Assembly (NCBI GenBank): GCA_949752795.1
Contig: OX457061.1
Span: forward strand, 45,292,338 to 45,356,337
Direction of reading: 5' to 3'
Origin: Hyperoodon ampullatus
Taxonomy: Eukaryota > Chordata > Mammalia > Artiodactyla > Ziphiidae
DNA: 64,000 bases
Shown here piece by piece: positions 23,270-34,690 of the stretch. Positions within the stretch are counted from its first letter, which is position 1, and each line of letters begins with the position of its first letter. Below the pieces are notes generated by a model. That model saw only the letters and a list, made by a program, of their open reading frames with translations. It did not search any database and had not been told where the DNA came from. The translations under genes and the position numbers were made by a program.

Positions 23270-24005
23270 CACATCACATTTCTTTTGGATATTTACCCAA
23301 GAGTAGAACTGCTAGGTTAGATGGAAGTTCTTTTTAACATTTTGAGGAACCATGAAACATTTTCCACAGCAGCTGCACCACTTTACATCTCTGCCAGCAA
23401 TGCAGCAGAATTCTAATTTTTCCACATCCTCGCAAACATGTTATTTTCCTTTTTTTTTTTCTTTTTGAGAATAGCCTGCTGTGGACGCGAAGTAATATCT
23501 CATTGCAGTTTCCATTTGCATTTCCCTAATGACTAATGATGTTGAGCATCTTTTCATGTGCCAGTTGGCCATTTGTATATCTTGTTTGAAGAAATGTCTA
23601 TTCATGTCCTTTCCCCATTTTTGAATTGGGCTGGATTTTTTGCTGTTGTTGAGTTGTAGGAGTTCTTTTTTTAATTGGATATTAATCCCTTATCAGCTAT
23701 ATAAGTTACAAATATTTCCTCCCATTCCATGGGTTGTCTTCTCACTATCAAATGATAGTGCCCTTTGAAACGCAAAAGATTTAAATTTTGATGAAGTCCA
23801 ATTTATCTATTTTCTTCTTTTGTTGTCTGTGCTTTTGATGTCATACTTAAGAAACCATTCCCAAATCCAAGGTCACGGAGATTTTCAACTGCTTTCTTCT
23901 AAGAGTTTTATAGTTCTAGCTCTTAAATTTAGGCAAACATATACTCTTGCTTCTGTCTCTAATATTTCTTCCCAAATAAAACCTGGAAAACAGATTTCAT
24001 GATTC
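23270..24005 (-). mobile_element. L1 3' fragment, antisense
   Basis: Contains the antisense of the L1 3' region: cagcagctgcaccactttac, catttccctaatgactaatg, catcttttcatgtgccagtt, then 'tatcagctatataagt' and 'atgaagtccaatttatctat'. Diverged, no open frame. Confidence 0.75.
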
Positions 24006-24014
24006 CAACCTTTA

Positions 24015-24145
24015 TGGCCTTTTTCAAGTTCCTTAATCTAAGTCTCAGTTTAATTATCCCTCAAGGGATAATTTCACGTTATTTTAAGAGTTATACGATT
24101 AACCATAGCTAGTATAGTGCCTAGCACACTGTTGCTCAATAATCC
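24015..24145 (+). repeat. MIR-like fragment
   Basis: The text caagttccttaatctaagtc, then tctcagtttaattatccc, then agtatagtgcctagcacact follows the MIR 3' half. Confidence 0.5.
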
Positions 24146-24589
24146 TATGTATCCTTTCTTTTTTCCTTCAAAGTACTTTCTTTACAGGACCTGCCAGAGT
24201 CAGTTATTCTACCTGATTTTACTGTTTGCTTCCTGAGAGTCAAGCCCAGAGCCTCAAATCTCCTTTCTTTGCTTCAGAGGTCTCTCTGGTCCTCTCCTCT
24301 CTTACACCTTGTTCTCTTACATAAGTTCCTGCCTCCACTAAAATCCAGCTTGAAGCCAACTGGGCTACCACGGAGAATACACATTCTAACGGGGTTCGGG
24401 GAGGAATGGACAAAGGCGCAGTCCCACAGGGCCCCTGCCTCTCGACCACGTTGGAGGGAGGGATCACAACTTAAGGCACACTGAACCCTCAAGGAGGTCA
24501 AGGTCAAAGACCTTTGGGCTTAAGGGATGTTACTCCTGAACCTCTCCTTCCAGTTAGAGATTCCTTCCAGGCAGTTCTGAGGAACAGTC

Positions 24590-24935
24590 TCAGGTCCTCC
24601 TGTATACAGAGGTCCTCTGTGGGGTCCATCCCCATGGTGCAGGCTCCCGAGGCCCCCCATGTTCCCAAATGCTCTTCCACTGAGACAACACCAGAGACCA
24701 CCCTTGCCGTACCGTACATACACAGCTGGTCTCTCTGGGGCTGCTGTCCTGCACACAGGGACTCCCCGTGGCAGCAAATGCAGAGAGAGCCCTGAGAGTC
24801 TCCATTCGCACGTGCGTCTTCCATGGGGGCGGCTCCGCACACCGTTTCCGGGACGCTCCCAAGGGGTAGAGGCAGGGACACTCGTGGTTCATATACACAG
24901 GGGCCCCCTCGGGGGCGGCTCCCATACAACACCTC
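24590..24935. repeat. Degenerate repeat units at the left shoulder of the CpG island
   Basis: Related blocks recur: tgtatacagaggtcctctgt (24601), tacatacacagctggtctct (24715) and catatacacaggggccccct (24889). Two ccatggggg/ctcgggggcggctcc blocks lie at 24822 and 24909. The minus-strand translation shows similarly spaced Cys-rich pieces. It looks like an eroded minisatellite, but the period is uneven. Confidence 0.4.
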
Positions 24936-25560
24936 AGAGTCCGCTGCCCGCAGACCCGCCCCTCACGGTGCCTGCCAGGTCCCCGCCGACCCCGACCCCG
25001 CTTACCGGGACGGCCAGGATGCGGGACGCTGGTCCGGGGCTGGCTGACTCTGGCCTACCCGGGTTACACGAGTTACCCGAGCGCTGGGAGCAGGCGGCGC
25101 GGGCGGAGCAGGACGGTAAGATGGCGTCAGACCGCGCGTCCAGAGCACACCCACGCTCCGCGCCCCACGCAGGTATGGCGCGTGCTCACGCGCGAGACAA
25201 CATCCGCGGGCCTGGAGATGTGCGCCCCGCCCCGCCCCGCCCCGCCCTCCTGCTTCTCCAAGCTCCTCTCTCGCGCTTCAGTCGGCGACAGCAAGCGGGA
25301 TGAGGCGCCAAAGGACGGCTGAGAAGCGGCGGCCCGCCCCGAAGAGCTGTGGGTCCGGGTGCCAGTGGGCGCTCCCCACCAGCGCCGCGGCAGGGTTAGT
25401 GCCCGCCCAGAGGAGGCGACCCGGGAGGGGGCTCCTCGGGGGCTGCGGCACCTCCCAGTACCGCCCGCGCCGGGGCGAAGCGTCCGGCCGCCCGCTCCTG
25501 CCTGGGGAGGTGAGAATGACTCACCCAGCGGCCTCAGCTGAAGCCAGCCTCTCCTACCGA
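24800..25560. promoter_or_regulatory. Orphan CpG island with promoter-like motifs
   Basis: CpG dinucleotides are dense here and rare on both sides. 25224-25247 is a tandem array of GC boxes (cccgccccgccccgcc). A YY1-like aagatggcg lies at 25118-25126. There are three good + strand splice donors: g/gtaag at 25116, cag/gtatgg at 25173 and gag/gtgaga at 25510. Such islands normally mark promoters active in the germ line. No adjoining protein-coding exon is recognisable; the long frame through 24659-25303 has no family resemblance. The likeliest reading is the 5' end of an unrecognised transcript, perhaps a lncRNA on the + strand. It is about 18 kb from the RASEF 3' end. Confidence 0.65.
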
Positions 25561-25878
25561 GGCCAGCTGCCCACTCAGGCCTCCGGCCCCACGACCCTGG
25601 CATCAGGGCATAGACTTTAGCAGTACCGCACAGCGGAGGGTCCGAATGAGCCTCACAAAGTGCTTGGCTGGCCCAACTCTTTCTGTGCGCCGCTTTCTGA
25701 GATGATTGGTCTTCTGTCTCCACCAGCAAAGCTATACTCTGATGTGGCCCACATTTTGCTGCAGCACCCTTATCCTTCAGACTATCCAGTTAGCCGTTCG
25801 GAGGGCTGTAATGTGCATTTATACCGAACTAGGTACTTTGAAGAAAGTGGGGGGTAACAAAAAAAGTTAAAAGTCATG

Positions 25879-26091
25879 GGGGCTTCCCTGGTGGCACAGT
25901 GGTTGGGAGTCCGCCTGCCGATGCAGGGGACACGGGTTCGTGCCCCGGTCCGGGAGGATCCCACATGCCGTGGAGCGGCTGGGCTCGTGAGCCATGACCG
26001 CTGAGCCTGCGCGTCCGGAGCCTGTGCTCCGCAATGGGAGAGGCCACAGCAGTGAGAGGCCAGCTTACCGCAAAAAAAAAAAAAAAAAAAA
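25879..26091 (+). mobile_element. CHR-type SINE (about 200-bp young form)
   Basis: Complete from gggcttccctggtggcacag to gaggccagcttaccgc and poly(A). TSD aaaagtcatg at 25869-25878 and 26092-26101. Confidence 0.94.
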
Positions 26092-26101
26092 AAAAGTCAT
26101 G

Positions 26102-26384
26102 AAGCCCCCCAACAACTAATTATAAAGCAATAACTAAAGAAATACAAACGATATGCTGAGGCTCTTTTTATTTAAATTATTTTTTAATTTTTAAAATATT
26201 TTATTTATATTTTAATATACCCCATGTTTCCAGATGAATTCAATTTCTATGTCACAAGTACAATTCACTTCATCGTGTGGGGAATACAAAGAGGAACTCA
26301 TTTTGTCCTTACCACCGTGAAACTTACCAGTAGGGAAGACAGTATAAGGTAAGTACAGTGCTATATATTGCTCTCACTTTTAAA
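26102..26384. other. Intergenic, nothing recognised
   Basis: AT-rich stretch (attattttttaatttttaaa near 26175). No gene. Confidence 0.5.
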
Positions 26385-26590
26385 TGAAATGCCAGACACT
26401 AAACAGTGTACATATTAAGTAATTTAAACTTCACAACATCACCATGAAGTACCATACTCTCATTGTTTACATTATACAGATGTAGAAGGTGAGGCACAGA
26501 GAGATTAAACAACCTGTCCAAGGTCACCTAGCTAATAAGTGGAATCTGGGTATTCTGACTCCAGAGCCCATACTCCTAACCGTTGGTTTT
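26385..26590 (-). repeat. MIR SINE, antisense
   Basis: Reverse-complement MIR landmarks: acagatgtagaaggtgaggc, then cagagagattaaacaacctg, then ccaaggtcacctagctaata, then gactccagagcccatactcc. Nearly full length. Confidence 0.85.
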
Positions 26591-27304
26591 ACTGTACAGC
26601 CTCCAGGACCATGTTTACAATATGCAGGATCCCAAGTAAATGTTTTTGCAAGGACCCTGATTATGTAAACAATTTGATTAAAATATGTATTTTGAAATTC
26701 ATGACCCCATGTGAAGTATAATGTTTTATTAATGAAGATTTGGGGTAATGGGTAAAGAAGTGGGACTTACATATTTGCTTGCTGTCATATCAGTGCACAT
26801 AAAATTCTTGGTACTAAGAACCATCTCTTTTTGTCTTTATTTCAGATGCATCATTCCTAGCTAATTTCACATCTCACACAAGAGAAAAAGGTAATGATGG
26901 TATTATTACTCACAAGGTCATGACTTTAGAACCTTTTTGTTTTGAAACAATATAGGTCTTCTTGCCTCTCTAGTTTCCTAATACCATTTATTTAATGCTA
27001 GTTACATCATTACTTATGCCACCACATCATCCATCTTGCCACCTGTGAATACAGGCTTCTAAAGACTCTTTCATTGGTTGCTACAGTGTTTCATTAATGA
27101 TGAGCACAAATGCAAATCTTACCCAGAGTATATAGTCAAGTTTGAATGGTAATTTGTTTTCTAGATTGTTAAATTTACCCTTTGGAATTTTATAATGTAA
27201 ATGTAGAACAATGTACCTCCAACCATGTCTTTTCTTGAATTCTTTAGGCCATAAGCACAACATTCCTAGAATAATCTTTTAGTGTTGACTGAACCCCTAG
27301 CTTA
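26591..27304. other. Intergenic, nothing recognised
   Basis: AT-rich sequence without exon-like frames or clear repeats. Confidence 0.5.
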
Positions 27305-28097
27305 CTCACACTGCTACCAGCAGGGAGAATAGGTGAGAGGCCATTGGCTGATCAAGAAGAGTAATCCCATGGCACAGGATTATCCATCTGTCTTCCAGCA
27401 TGACATAAGAGCAACCAGGGAACAACCCTTCGTGATAAACACACTCAAAAAACTCGGAGTAAAAGGGAATTTCCCCAGCCTGATAAAGGACATCTACGAG
27501 AAAACCACCACTAACATCACTTAATGGTAAAAGACTGAATACTTTCCCCCCTAAGATCTTGAAAAAGAAAAGAATGTTCATTCTCACTACTTATATTCAC
27601 ATTGTACTGGAGGTTCTAGCCAGGTCTATTAGGCAAGAAAAAGAAATAAAAAGCATCCAGATTGGAAAGGAAAAAGTAAAACTATATCTATTCACAGAAC
27701 ACATGATCTTATACATAGAAAAGTCGTAAGAAATGCACTTAAAACTACTAGAATTAATAAATGAGTTCAGCAAGGTTGCAGATTACAAGCTCATTATACA
27801 AAAATCAGTTGTATTTTTATATACTTGCAATGAATAACCTGAAAATGAAATATTTTTAAACTTCCATTCTTAATAGCATCCAGAAGAATGATACTTAGGA
27901 ATAAATTTACAAAAGGAGTGCGAAATGTACACTCTGAAAACTGAAAAATTATTGAAAGAAATTAAAGAAGATCTAAGTAAGGATTTTTTTATGAATCACT
28001 TCACTATATACCAAAACTAACAGCACTGTAAATCAACTATACTTCTATTTTTTAAAAAAGAAATTTAAGGAAAAAAAAGATTTAAAAAAAAATCTCA

Positions 28098-28311
28098 GGG
28101 GCTTCCCTGGTGGCGCAGTGGTTGAGAGTCCACCTGCCAATGCAGGGGACACGGGTTCGTGCCCCGGTCCAGGAAGATCCCACATGCCGCGGAGCGGCTG
28201 GGCCCGTGAGCCATGGCCGCTGAGTCTGCGCGTCCGGAGCCTGTGCTCCACAACGGGAGAGGCCACGACAGTGAGAGGCCTGCGTACCACAAAAAAAAAA
28301 AAAAAAAAAAA
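28098..28311 (+). mobile_element. CHR-type SINE (about 200-bp young form)
   Basis: Complete, inside the L1. Starts gggcttccctggtggcgcag, ends gaggcctgcgtaccac plus poly(A). TSD aaaaaatctca before it (28087-28097) and after the tail (about 28311-28321). Confidence 0.93.
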
Positions 28312-28546
28312 AAAAAATCTCAAGTTCATGGATTGGAAGACAACATTATCAAGATGGCAATACTCCCTAGATTGATCTACAGATTCAACACAACACCTAC
28401 CAGAATCTCAGCTGACTTCTTTGTAAAAATTGACAAGCTGATTCCAAAACACACATGGAACTTCAAGGGACCTTGAATAACCAAAACAATTCTAAAAAAG
28501 AATAAAGTAGGAGAACTCACATTTCCCAATTTCAAAACTTATTACA

Positions 28547-28855
28547 GGGCTTCCCTGGTGGCGCAGGGGTTTAAGAATCTGCCTGCCAAGGCAGGGGACA
28601 CGGGTTCGAGCCCTGGGCCGGGAAGATCCCACATGCCGCGGAGCAACGAAGCCCGTGAGCCATAACTACTGAGCCCACGTACCACAACTACTGAAGCCCG
28701 TGCGCCTAGAGCCCGTGCTCCGCAACAATAGAAGCCACCGCAATGAGAAGCCCATGCACCGCAACAAAGAGTAGCCCCCGCTTGCCGCAACCAGAGGAAA
28801 GCCCGTGCGCAGCAACAAAGACCCAACGCAGCCAAAAATAAAATAAATTAAAAAA
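28547..28855 (+). mobile_element. CHR-type SINE (long, about 300-bp form)
   Basis: Starts gggcttccctggtggcgcag, then successive 'gcccgtgcgc...cgcaacaa' units, ending acgcagccaaaaataaaata. TSD aaaacttattaca at 28534-28546 and 28856-28868. The L1 reading resumes immediately after. Confidence 0.94.
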
Positions 28856-29310
28856 AAAACTTATTACAAAGCAACAGTAATTAAGTCAGTGTGTTACTGG
28901 CACAAGGAGAGACATATACATCAATGAAATAGAATTAAGAGTCCAGGGATAAACTATCTATGGCCAACTGATTTTTGACAAGAGTGCCAAGACCATTCAA
29001 TGAGGAAGAACAGTCTCTTCAATAAATGGTGCTGGGACAACTGGATATCTACATACAAAAGAATGAAATTGAACCCTTACCTTACACCATATACAAAAAT
29101 TAACTCAGTGGACAAAGACCTAAACATAGGAGCTAAAACTATAAAACTCCTAGAAGAATATATAGGGGAAAATCCTCATGACATTGACTTGGCAATGACT
29201 TCTTAGATATGATACCAGAGGGACAGACAATAAAAGAAAGATAAATTGGATTTCACCAAAATTTAAAACTTCCGTGCATCAAAGGACACTACCAATATTG
29301 TGAAAATACA

Positions 29311-29485
29311 GGACTTCCCTGGTGGTCCAGCGGTTAAGACTCTGTGCTCCCAATGCAGGGGGCCCAGGCTCCATCCCTAGTTGGGGAACTAAGATCCCAC
29401 ATACTGCAACTAAGCCCACCAACTAAGCCCGTGCACCGCAATGAAGACCCAGCACAGCCAAAAATAAATAAATTTTTTAAAAAAG
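29311..29485 (+). mobile_element. CHR-type SINE (short form)
   Basis: Starts ggacttccctggtggtccag, ends cccagcacagccaaaaataa. Imperfect TSD around attgtgaaa (about 29298-29306 and 29487-29495). Inserted in the L1. Confidence 0.88.
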
Positions 29486-30434
29486 ATTGTGAAATGCAAT
29501 GCATGGAATGGGAGAAAACTATTTGCAAATCATGTATCTGATAAGGGACTTGCATCTAGAATATTTAAAGAACTCTTACAACTTAATAACAAAAAGACAA
29601 CCAAATTCTAAAATGGGCAAAGGATCTGAATAGATGTTTCTTCAAAGATATACAAATAGCCAATAAGTACATGAAAGAGGCTCAACATCATTAGACATCA
29701 GAGAAATGCAAATCAAAACCACAGTGAGCTACCACTTCATAGAATGGCTCAAACCGAAAAGTCAGATAACAACAAGTGTTGACAAGGATTTGGAAAAATG
29801 GGACTCATACACTGCTGATGATAATGTAGAATGGTACAGCCACTTTGGAAAACAGTCTGGCACTTCCTCAAATAATTAAACATAGAGTTACCATATGACC
29901 CAGCAATTCTATTCCCAAGAGAAATGAAAACATGTCCACACAGAAACTTGTACACAAATATTTATAGCAGCATTATTCATAATAGCCAAAAGGCAGAAAC
30001 AACCCACATGTTCATCAGATGAATGGGTAAGCAAAGTGTGGCGTATCCATACAATGGAATATTTTTCAATCATAAAAAAGAATGAAGTACTGATGCATGC
30101 TATGATGCACCTTGAAAACATAATGCTAAGTGAAAGAAGCCAATCACAAAAGATTACATACCATTTGATTCCATTTATATGAAAGTACAGAATAGGGAAA
30201 TCTATAGAGACAGAAAGTAGATTAGTGTTTGGTTAGGGCAGGGGTGGGGAGGACATAGCTAAAAGGTATGAAGTTTCTTTCTGAGGTGATGAAAATGCTC
30301 TAAAACTGTAGTGATGGTTAAACATATCTGTGAATATACAAAAAGCATTGAACTGTATACTTTAAATAGGTGAATTTGGTATGTGTGGTATGATATGTGA
30401 ATTATATCTCAGTAAATCTGTTTTTTTTAATTGC

Positions 30435-30635
30435 ATGTGTTCTGGAGTAGAAAGATCTATGTTCATATCCCAAAACTGTAATTAGTAGTTATCTTTCCTT
30501 GGCGTTAGCTTCTTAATACCTCTGAGTCTCAGTCTCCTCATCCTGTGAAATAGGAATTAATTAAAATAAGGCATGTAAAGCACTTAGCATAATGCCTGGA
30601 ATAAAATATATTTAATAAGCGTCAGCCATTATGTT
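30435..30635 (+). repeat. MIR SINE
   Basis: Landmarks: gtctcagtctcctcatcctg, then gtgaaataggaattaatt, then gcatgtaaagcacttagcat, then aatgcctggaataaa. Partial at the left. Confidence 0.7.
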
Positions 30636-31159
30636 GCCCAAGATTACCAACTTGTTCGATGCTGGAATCCTAATTTCACAAACATTTCTCTGTCCTTTAT
30701 ATAAACTCTGTTTAAGCCTGTAGACCTGAGGACATAGTAGGGATGGTATATGGGAATTTGTGTATTTTATGTGATCATGTGTTAGCTTGGAAATGTAGAC
30801 TTTCTTATTTTGCCATTAACTCACTGCTTTAAATCTTCTTCCCATCACCTCAAACTTATTCATCAAATCAATTCCCTCTTCAGATTAATAAACTGATTTG
30901 CAAATGACAGTCAACTCAAACAAATTTGAGGGAAGAAGATACATTTATTGGTTCATATAACAGGAAGTTGGGAAGTCCAGGGATGGAGCTGAGTTCAAGT
31001 ACTCAAAAAGTATAATTTCTCTCCAATCTTGGGTCTGATTTTCTCTCTCTGACCCCCTTCACAGAGAGAGAGAAAGAGTCGCTCCTTAACTCTTTTTCTT
31101 GACTGAACTCTCTTCTCAACTAAGCCCAGACTTTTGGGCTTCCATGTTCATCCCTGCAT
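30636..31159. other. Intergenic; old-repeat-like, unassigned
   Basis: The stretch around 30930-31060 (gatacatttattggttcata, gaagtccagggatggagctg) looks like an old interspersed repeat, but I cannot assign it. No gene. Confidence 0.4.
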
Positions 31160-31569
31160 TGTCCAATTTTAGCAAGAATCCTGCTAAGTCAGTTTAACCA
31201 GAATCTCCCATCCTTGATATCTTGTCACCCTCAATGTCTCATTAGGTTCCTTATCTTCCACCATCCCCCAAGTGATGTCTGATCTCCCTGGCCTGACTTC
31301 AGCAAGAATCCTGTTAAGTTGGTTTAGCAGGAACCCCCCTTTACACCTTATGTTTCCTCTTAGTAATTTTCTATCCCCTATCTATCCCCAACCTACTCCT
31401 TAGCTATAAATTCCCACTTTTCCTTGTTATGTTTGGAGTTGAGCCCAATCTCTCTCCCCTACTACAAAATCCCACTGTAGTGATGCCCAAACCTATCTGA
31501 TAGTACCCCTGAATAAAGTCTGCCTTATCATTCTTTAACAAGTATCAGGAATAATTTTTTTCTTTAACA
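31160..31569 (+). mobile_element. Solo LTR-like element
   Basis: It begins tgtccaatttt and ends ctttaaca (TG...CA). TATA-like ctataaattcccac occurs at about 31403, and a polyadenylation signal in gaataaagtctgccttatca at about 31511. An internal repeat with a period near 131 bp is visible (agcaagaatcctgctaagtc near 31172 and agcaagaatcctgttaagtt near 31303). No convincing short TSD and no adjoining retroviral genes. ERV class not assigned. Confidence 0.55.
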
Positions 31570-32284
31570 TCACTCCTACTGAGCTTGGGTTTTGCCAAAC
31601 TGGGACAGCAGGAACATTGCTACAGACAGTTTCAGGATTATGTCATCCCAGTTTACCAGCCCCAGAAGAAAGAGAAAACATCTCTCTCAGCATCTGTAAA
31701 AAAAAAAAAAAAAAAAAAAAGATTTCTCACAGCAGCTATGTGAAAGATGTATTTTCAAAGAATGCTTAGGAAAATTATATCAAGATAGTGCATACTAATG
31801 CCATATACAATATTATTGCTTTGGACTATGTGTATTGTTCTTCCCCAGTACTAAAATATTTATCTTGTAGTACTTAAGAGTCTACTACAGCACTAAAATG
31901 TATATCTTGTTTTAGTACTTAAAAGGTCTACTACAAGGAGCCAACCCTTACCGACCAATGAAGAGTGTAAAAGGTGCCTATTTCAACTGCAAATCGCATT
32001 CTGGCCATCTCTTCATCCTAAAGCATTTTCTTTGAGGCAGGCCCTTTTAATTTTAGACAGTCTGGTGAGATTCTTGACCCTGCTTGATACACCCAGTAGG
32101 ATAATAGAACCACTCATGCTTCGTGCTGCCAAGCTCCTTAATTTCAAAAGAAACAGGTCCTGGCCCCCTCTTCAACTCCTGTCTTCACATTCCACACCTC
32201 ACCCCTTTGCTTTTCTCTGACCTAACTCTGGCCTCTTAACTGATTCAGAATATGCTGAGTCCAGAATGTTAGTGGCCTGCTGGG
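31570..32284. other. Intergenic, nothing recognised
   Basis: A 23-nt poly(A) run occurs at about 31698-31720. A near-duplicate of about 40 bp recurs (atatcttgtagtacttaaga around 31862, atatcttgttttagtactta around 31902). No gene. Confidence 0.45.
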
Positions 32285-32830
32285 TTGTTGTTTTTGTTTT
32301 TGTTTTTTAATACACTTTTTTTTTACAGCAGTTTTAAGTTCACAACAAAATTGAGTGGAAGGTAGAGAGATTTCCCATATACCCCCTGTGGCCCCCCCAC
32401 CAGCCTCACACATTGTTAACATTACCCACCAGAGGGGTACATTTGTTACAACTCATGAACCTACATCAACTCATCATCCAGAGTCCATAGTTTATGTAAG
32501 GATTCACTCTTGGTGTTGTACATTCTATGGGTTTGGGCAAATGTATATATATGTATAATGACATGCATCCACCATTATAGTATCACACAGAGTATTTTTT
32601 TTCACTGCCCTAAAACTGCTCTGTGCTCCACCTGTTGATTGCTCCCTCCTCCCTAACCCCTGACAACCACTAATCTTTCTACTGTCTCCACAGTTTTACC
32701 TTTTATAGAATGTCATATAGTTGGAATCGTACAATATGTAGCCTTTTCAGATTGGCTTCTTTCACTTAGTAATATGCATTTAAGTTTCCATCATGTCTTT
32801 TCCTTTTAGAATTCAGTAAGATATGACTTC
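32285..32830 (-). mobile_element. L1/HAL1 3' fragment, antisense
   Basis: Antisense L1 3' UTR landmarks: acagcagttttaagttcaca, aaaattgagtggaaggtaga, ccagcctcacacattgttaa, then ttggaatcgtacaatatgta and ttcacttagtaatatgcatt. Confidence 0.75.
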
Positions 32831-33404
32831 CCCACTAAGAAATTACACTTTGACTCAATACCTCTTGGTATATCAAAAAAAAAGTGTTTATCTGGAACGT
32901 ACCAAGTGTTCTAAAAGATCTGCTCTTTACTCCAGTTTCCCTAGGGTATTTTTGGCAAGGAGTCTTTAATACACATCCAGCTGAGTTGATGCTAATATTT
33001 GTCACCACCTGGAATGTAGTTCTTGTCAACCTGAACATACTGCAGATTCCCCAGGGGCTTCTTTTGTACTTGAAAAATAGATAATATTTTTAGATGGCTC
33101 ACTGCTAGAGCATGGGATATGCATGTCCCCTGAGGTACACTATGAAGAAACACACTGAGAGAGTGGGACAGGTAGGTGAGAGAACAAAGTTTTGTTCCAG
33201 TTGAATCAGGGACCTATCAGAATTCTGATGGCAGGAAGTCTGCAGACAGGCCATTTGAGGAGAAGGATTTTTGGCTGAAGTCAGTAAAGGTCAAAGTGAA
33301 ACAGAAAAACTCACCCTCAGGACTGTAAGTTTATATTTTGAGGCAAGGTTTGAAGTTTTATAGTGGGCAGCCAGATCAAACAGAGGGGCCACAGAGTCAG
33401 CCTT
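32831..33404. other. Intergenic, nothing recognised
   Basis: No gene or clear repeat, apart from text at about 33230-33420 that may be LTR- or L1-derived. Confidence 0.4.
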
Positions 33405-34060
33405 CTTATCATTTAAGATACTGTTACACAGTCCATTCACATTTAATGTTGTTATTGATATGGTTAGATTTATGTCTGCCATTTTGAATTTGTTTTCTCT
33501 ATGTTTCATATCTTTTTTGTTCTTTTCCTCCTTACTGCCTAGTTTCACATTAAGTGAATATATTCTAGTGTATCCTTTAATGACTTCTTTTGATGATCAT
33601 ACTAGGTAATAAAGTTTTTATATACACTGAATTACTTCCTTAAGATAAATTCCTAGAAGTGGAATTATTGAGTCAAGAAGTTGGCACAGGGGCTTCCCTG
33701 GTGGCGCAGTGGTTGGGAGTCCGCCTGCCGATGCAGGGGACACGGGTTCGTGCCCCGGTCCGGGAGGATCCCACATGCCGCGGAGCGGCTGGGCCCGTGA
33801 GCCATGGCAACTGGGCCTGTGCGTCCGGAGCCTGTGCTCCGCAACGGGAGAGGCCACAACAGTGAGAGGCCCGCATACCGCAAAAAAAAAAAAAAAAAAA
33901 AAAAAGTTGGCACATTTATAAGCCTTTGATATCCATAGCCACATTTCTCTCCTAAGGAGTCGTTGCAGTTTACATTCCCACTAGCAGGGCCTTTATGTGT
34001 TGTTGACTGATCCTAGGTATCAGTCTCATAGAGAGTTTAACTTAAGTCATTATAACTGGC
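33405..34060 (-). mobile_element. L1 fragments, antisense, split by a SINE
   Basis: 33405-33640 carries antisense ORF2-like text (cacagtccattcacatttaa, gtctgccattttgaatttg). 33640-33680 and 33915-34060 carry antisense 3' UTR text (tagaagtggaattattgagt, agtttacattcccactagca). Confidence 0.6.
33689..33903 (+). mobile_element. CHR-type SINE (about 200-bp young form)
   Basis: Complete from gggcttccctggtggcgcag to gaggcccgcataccgc plus poly(A). TSD aagttggcaca at 33678-33688 and 33904-33914. Confidence 0.95.
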
Positions 34061-34690
34061 TCTTATATAAATGTTGAAATTTGAGCTGAAATCTAGTAAG
34101 TTAAGGCTGATTTAATGTTCAGAATTGAGGATCAGCTATGAAATGAGCTTTCTTGGTATTTAGCACCTGTTGTTATTTAATGGTAATTAACTTGATGAAT
34201 TTCTGTGATAAAGTATAGCTTTTTATCTCAGATCCTACCATGTCTCAGCCAATCTCAGAATGAGAATGAGGACAAGGACATATTATTGATCTATTTGACT
34301 AAACCTCAACCAAAGTTAATGTTGGAGAGATGTAGCACTTGCTTTCTTTAAAGCAAGTCATTCTGAGTTTGAGGCCTAAATTCCTAACATCTTTCCCTCC
34401 ATAATGTACAATCAAAATTTTTCTCCTAGTAGTAGTGATGGTTACACCAATTTACATATGTGATAAAGTGCTTAGGACCACACAAACACACATTTTATCA
34501 GTGTCACTTTACTGCTTTTCATATGTTACCATAATTGTGTAAAACATAACTATTGGGAGAAATTGGAGAAGGGTACAGGGGACCTCTGTACTATCTTTGT
34601 GGTTTCCCATGAGTCTATAATAACTCCACGATAGAAAGTTAAAAAAAAAAAACCTTTCTCTAAGAGTTACCAGAGGAGCATTTTAAATTT
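34061..34690. other. Intergenic, nothing recognised
   Basis: AT-rich sequence without exon-like frames. Confidence 0.5.

Larger units (their letters stand above)
27305..30430 (+). mobile_element. L1 ORF2 3' half plus 3' UTR, split by later insertions
   Basis: The ORF2 reverse-transcriptase downstream text is recognisable: ctcggagtaaaagggaattt (27453), agatctaagtaa (27968), aaggcaatactccctagatt (28352), then ttgacaagagtgccaagacc (28975), ataaatggtgctgggacaac and aactcctagaagaatatata. The 3' UTR runs from about 29700 to the tail at 30344-30428. Frames are broken throughout. Three SINEs (28098, 28547 and 29311) and a short L1 3' tail (about 27985-28085) interrupt it. Confidence 0.88.

Noticed and set aside
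24659..25303. 214-codon open frame through the CpG island
   Set aside because: GC-rich sequence has few stops by chance; there is no domain or family resemblance and the frame crosses the probable promoter.
33665..33944. Many 60-110-codon frames inside CHR SINEs, on both strands
   Set aside because: The same SINE sequence gives the same peptides at every copy; these are repeats, not genes.
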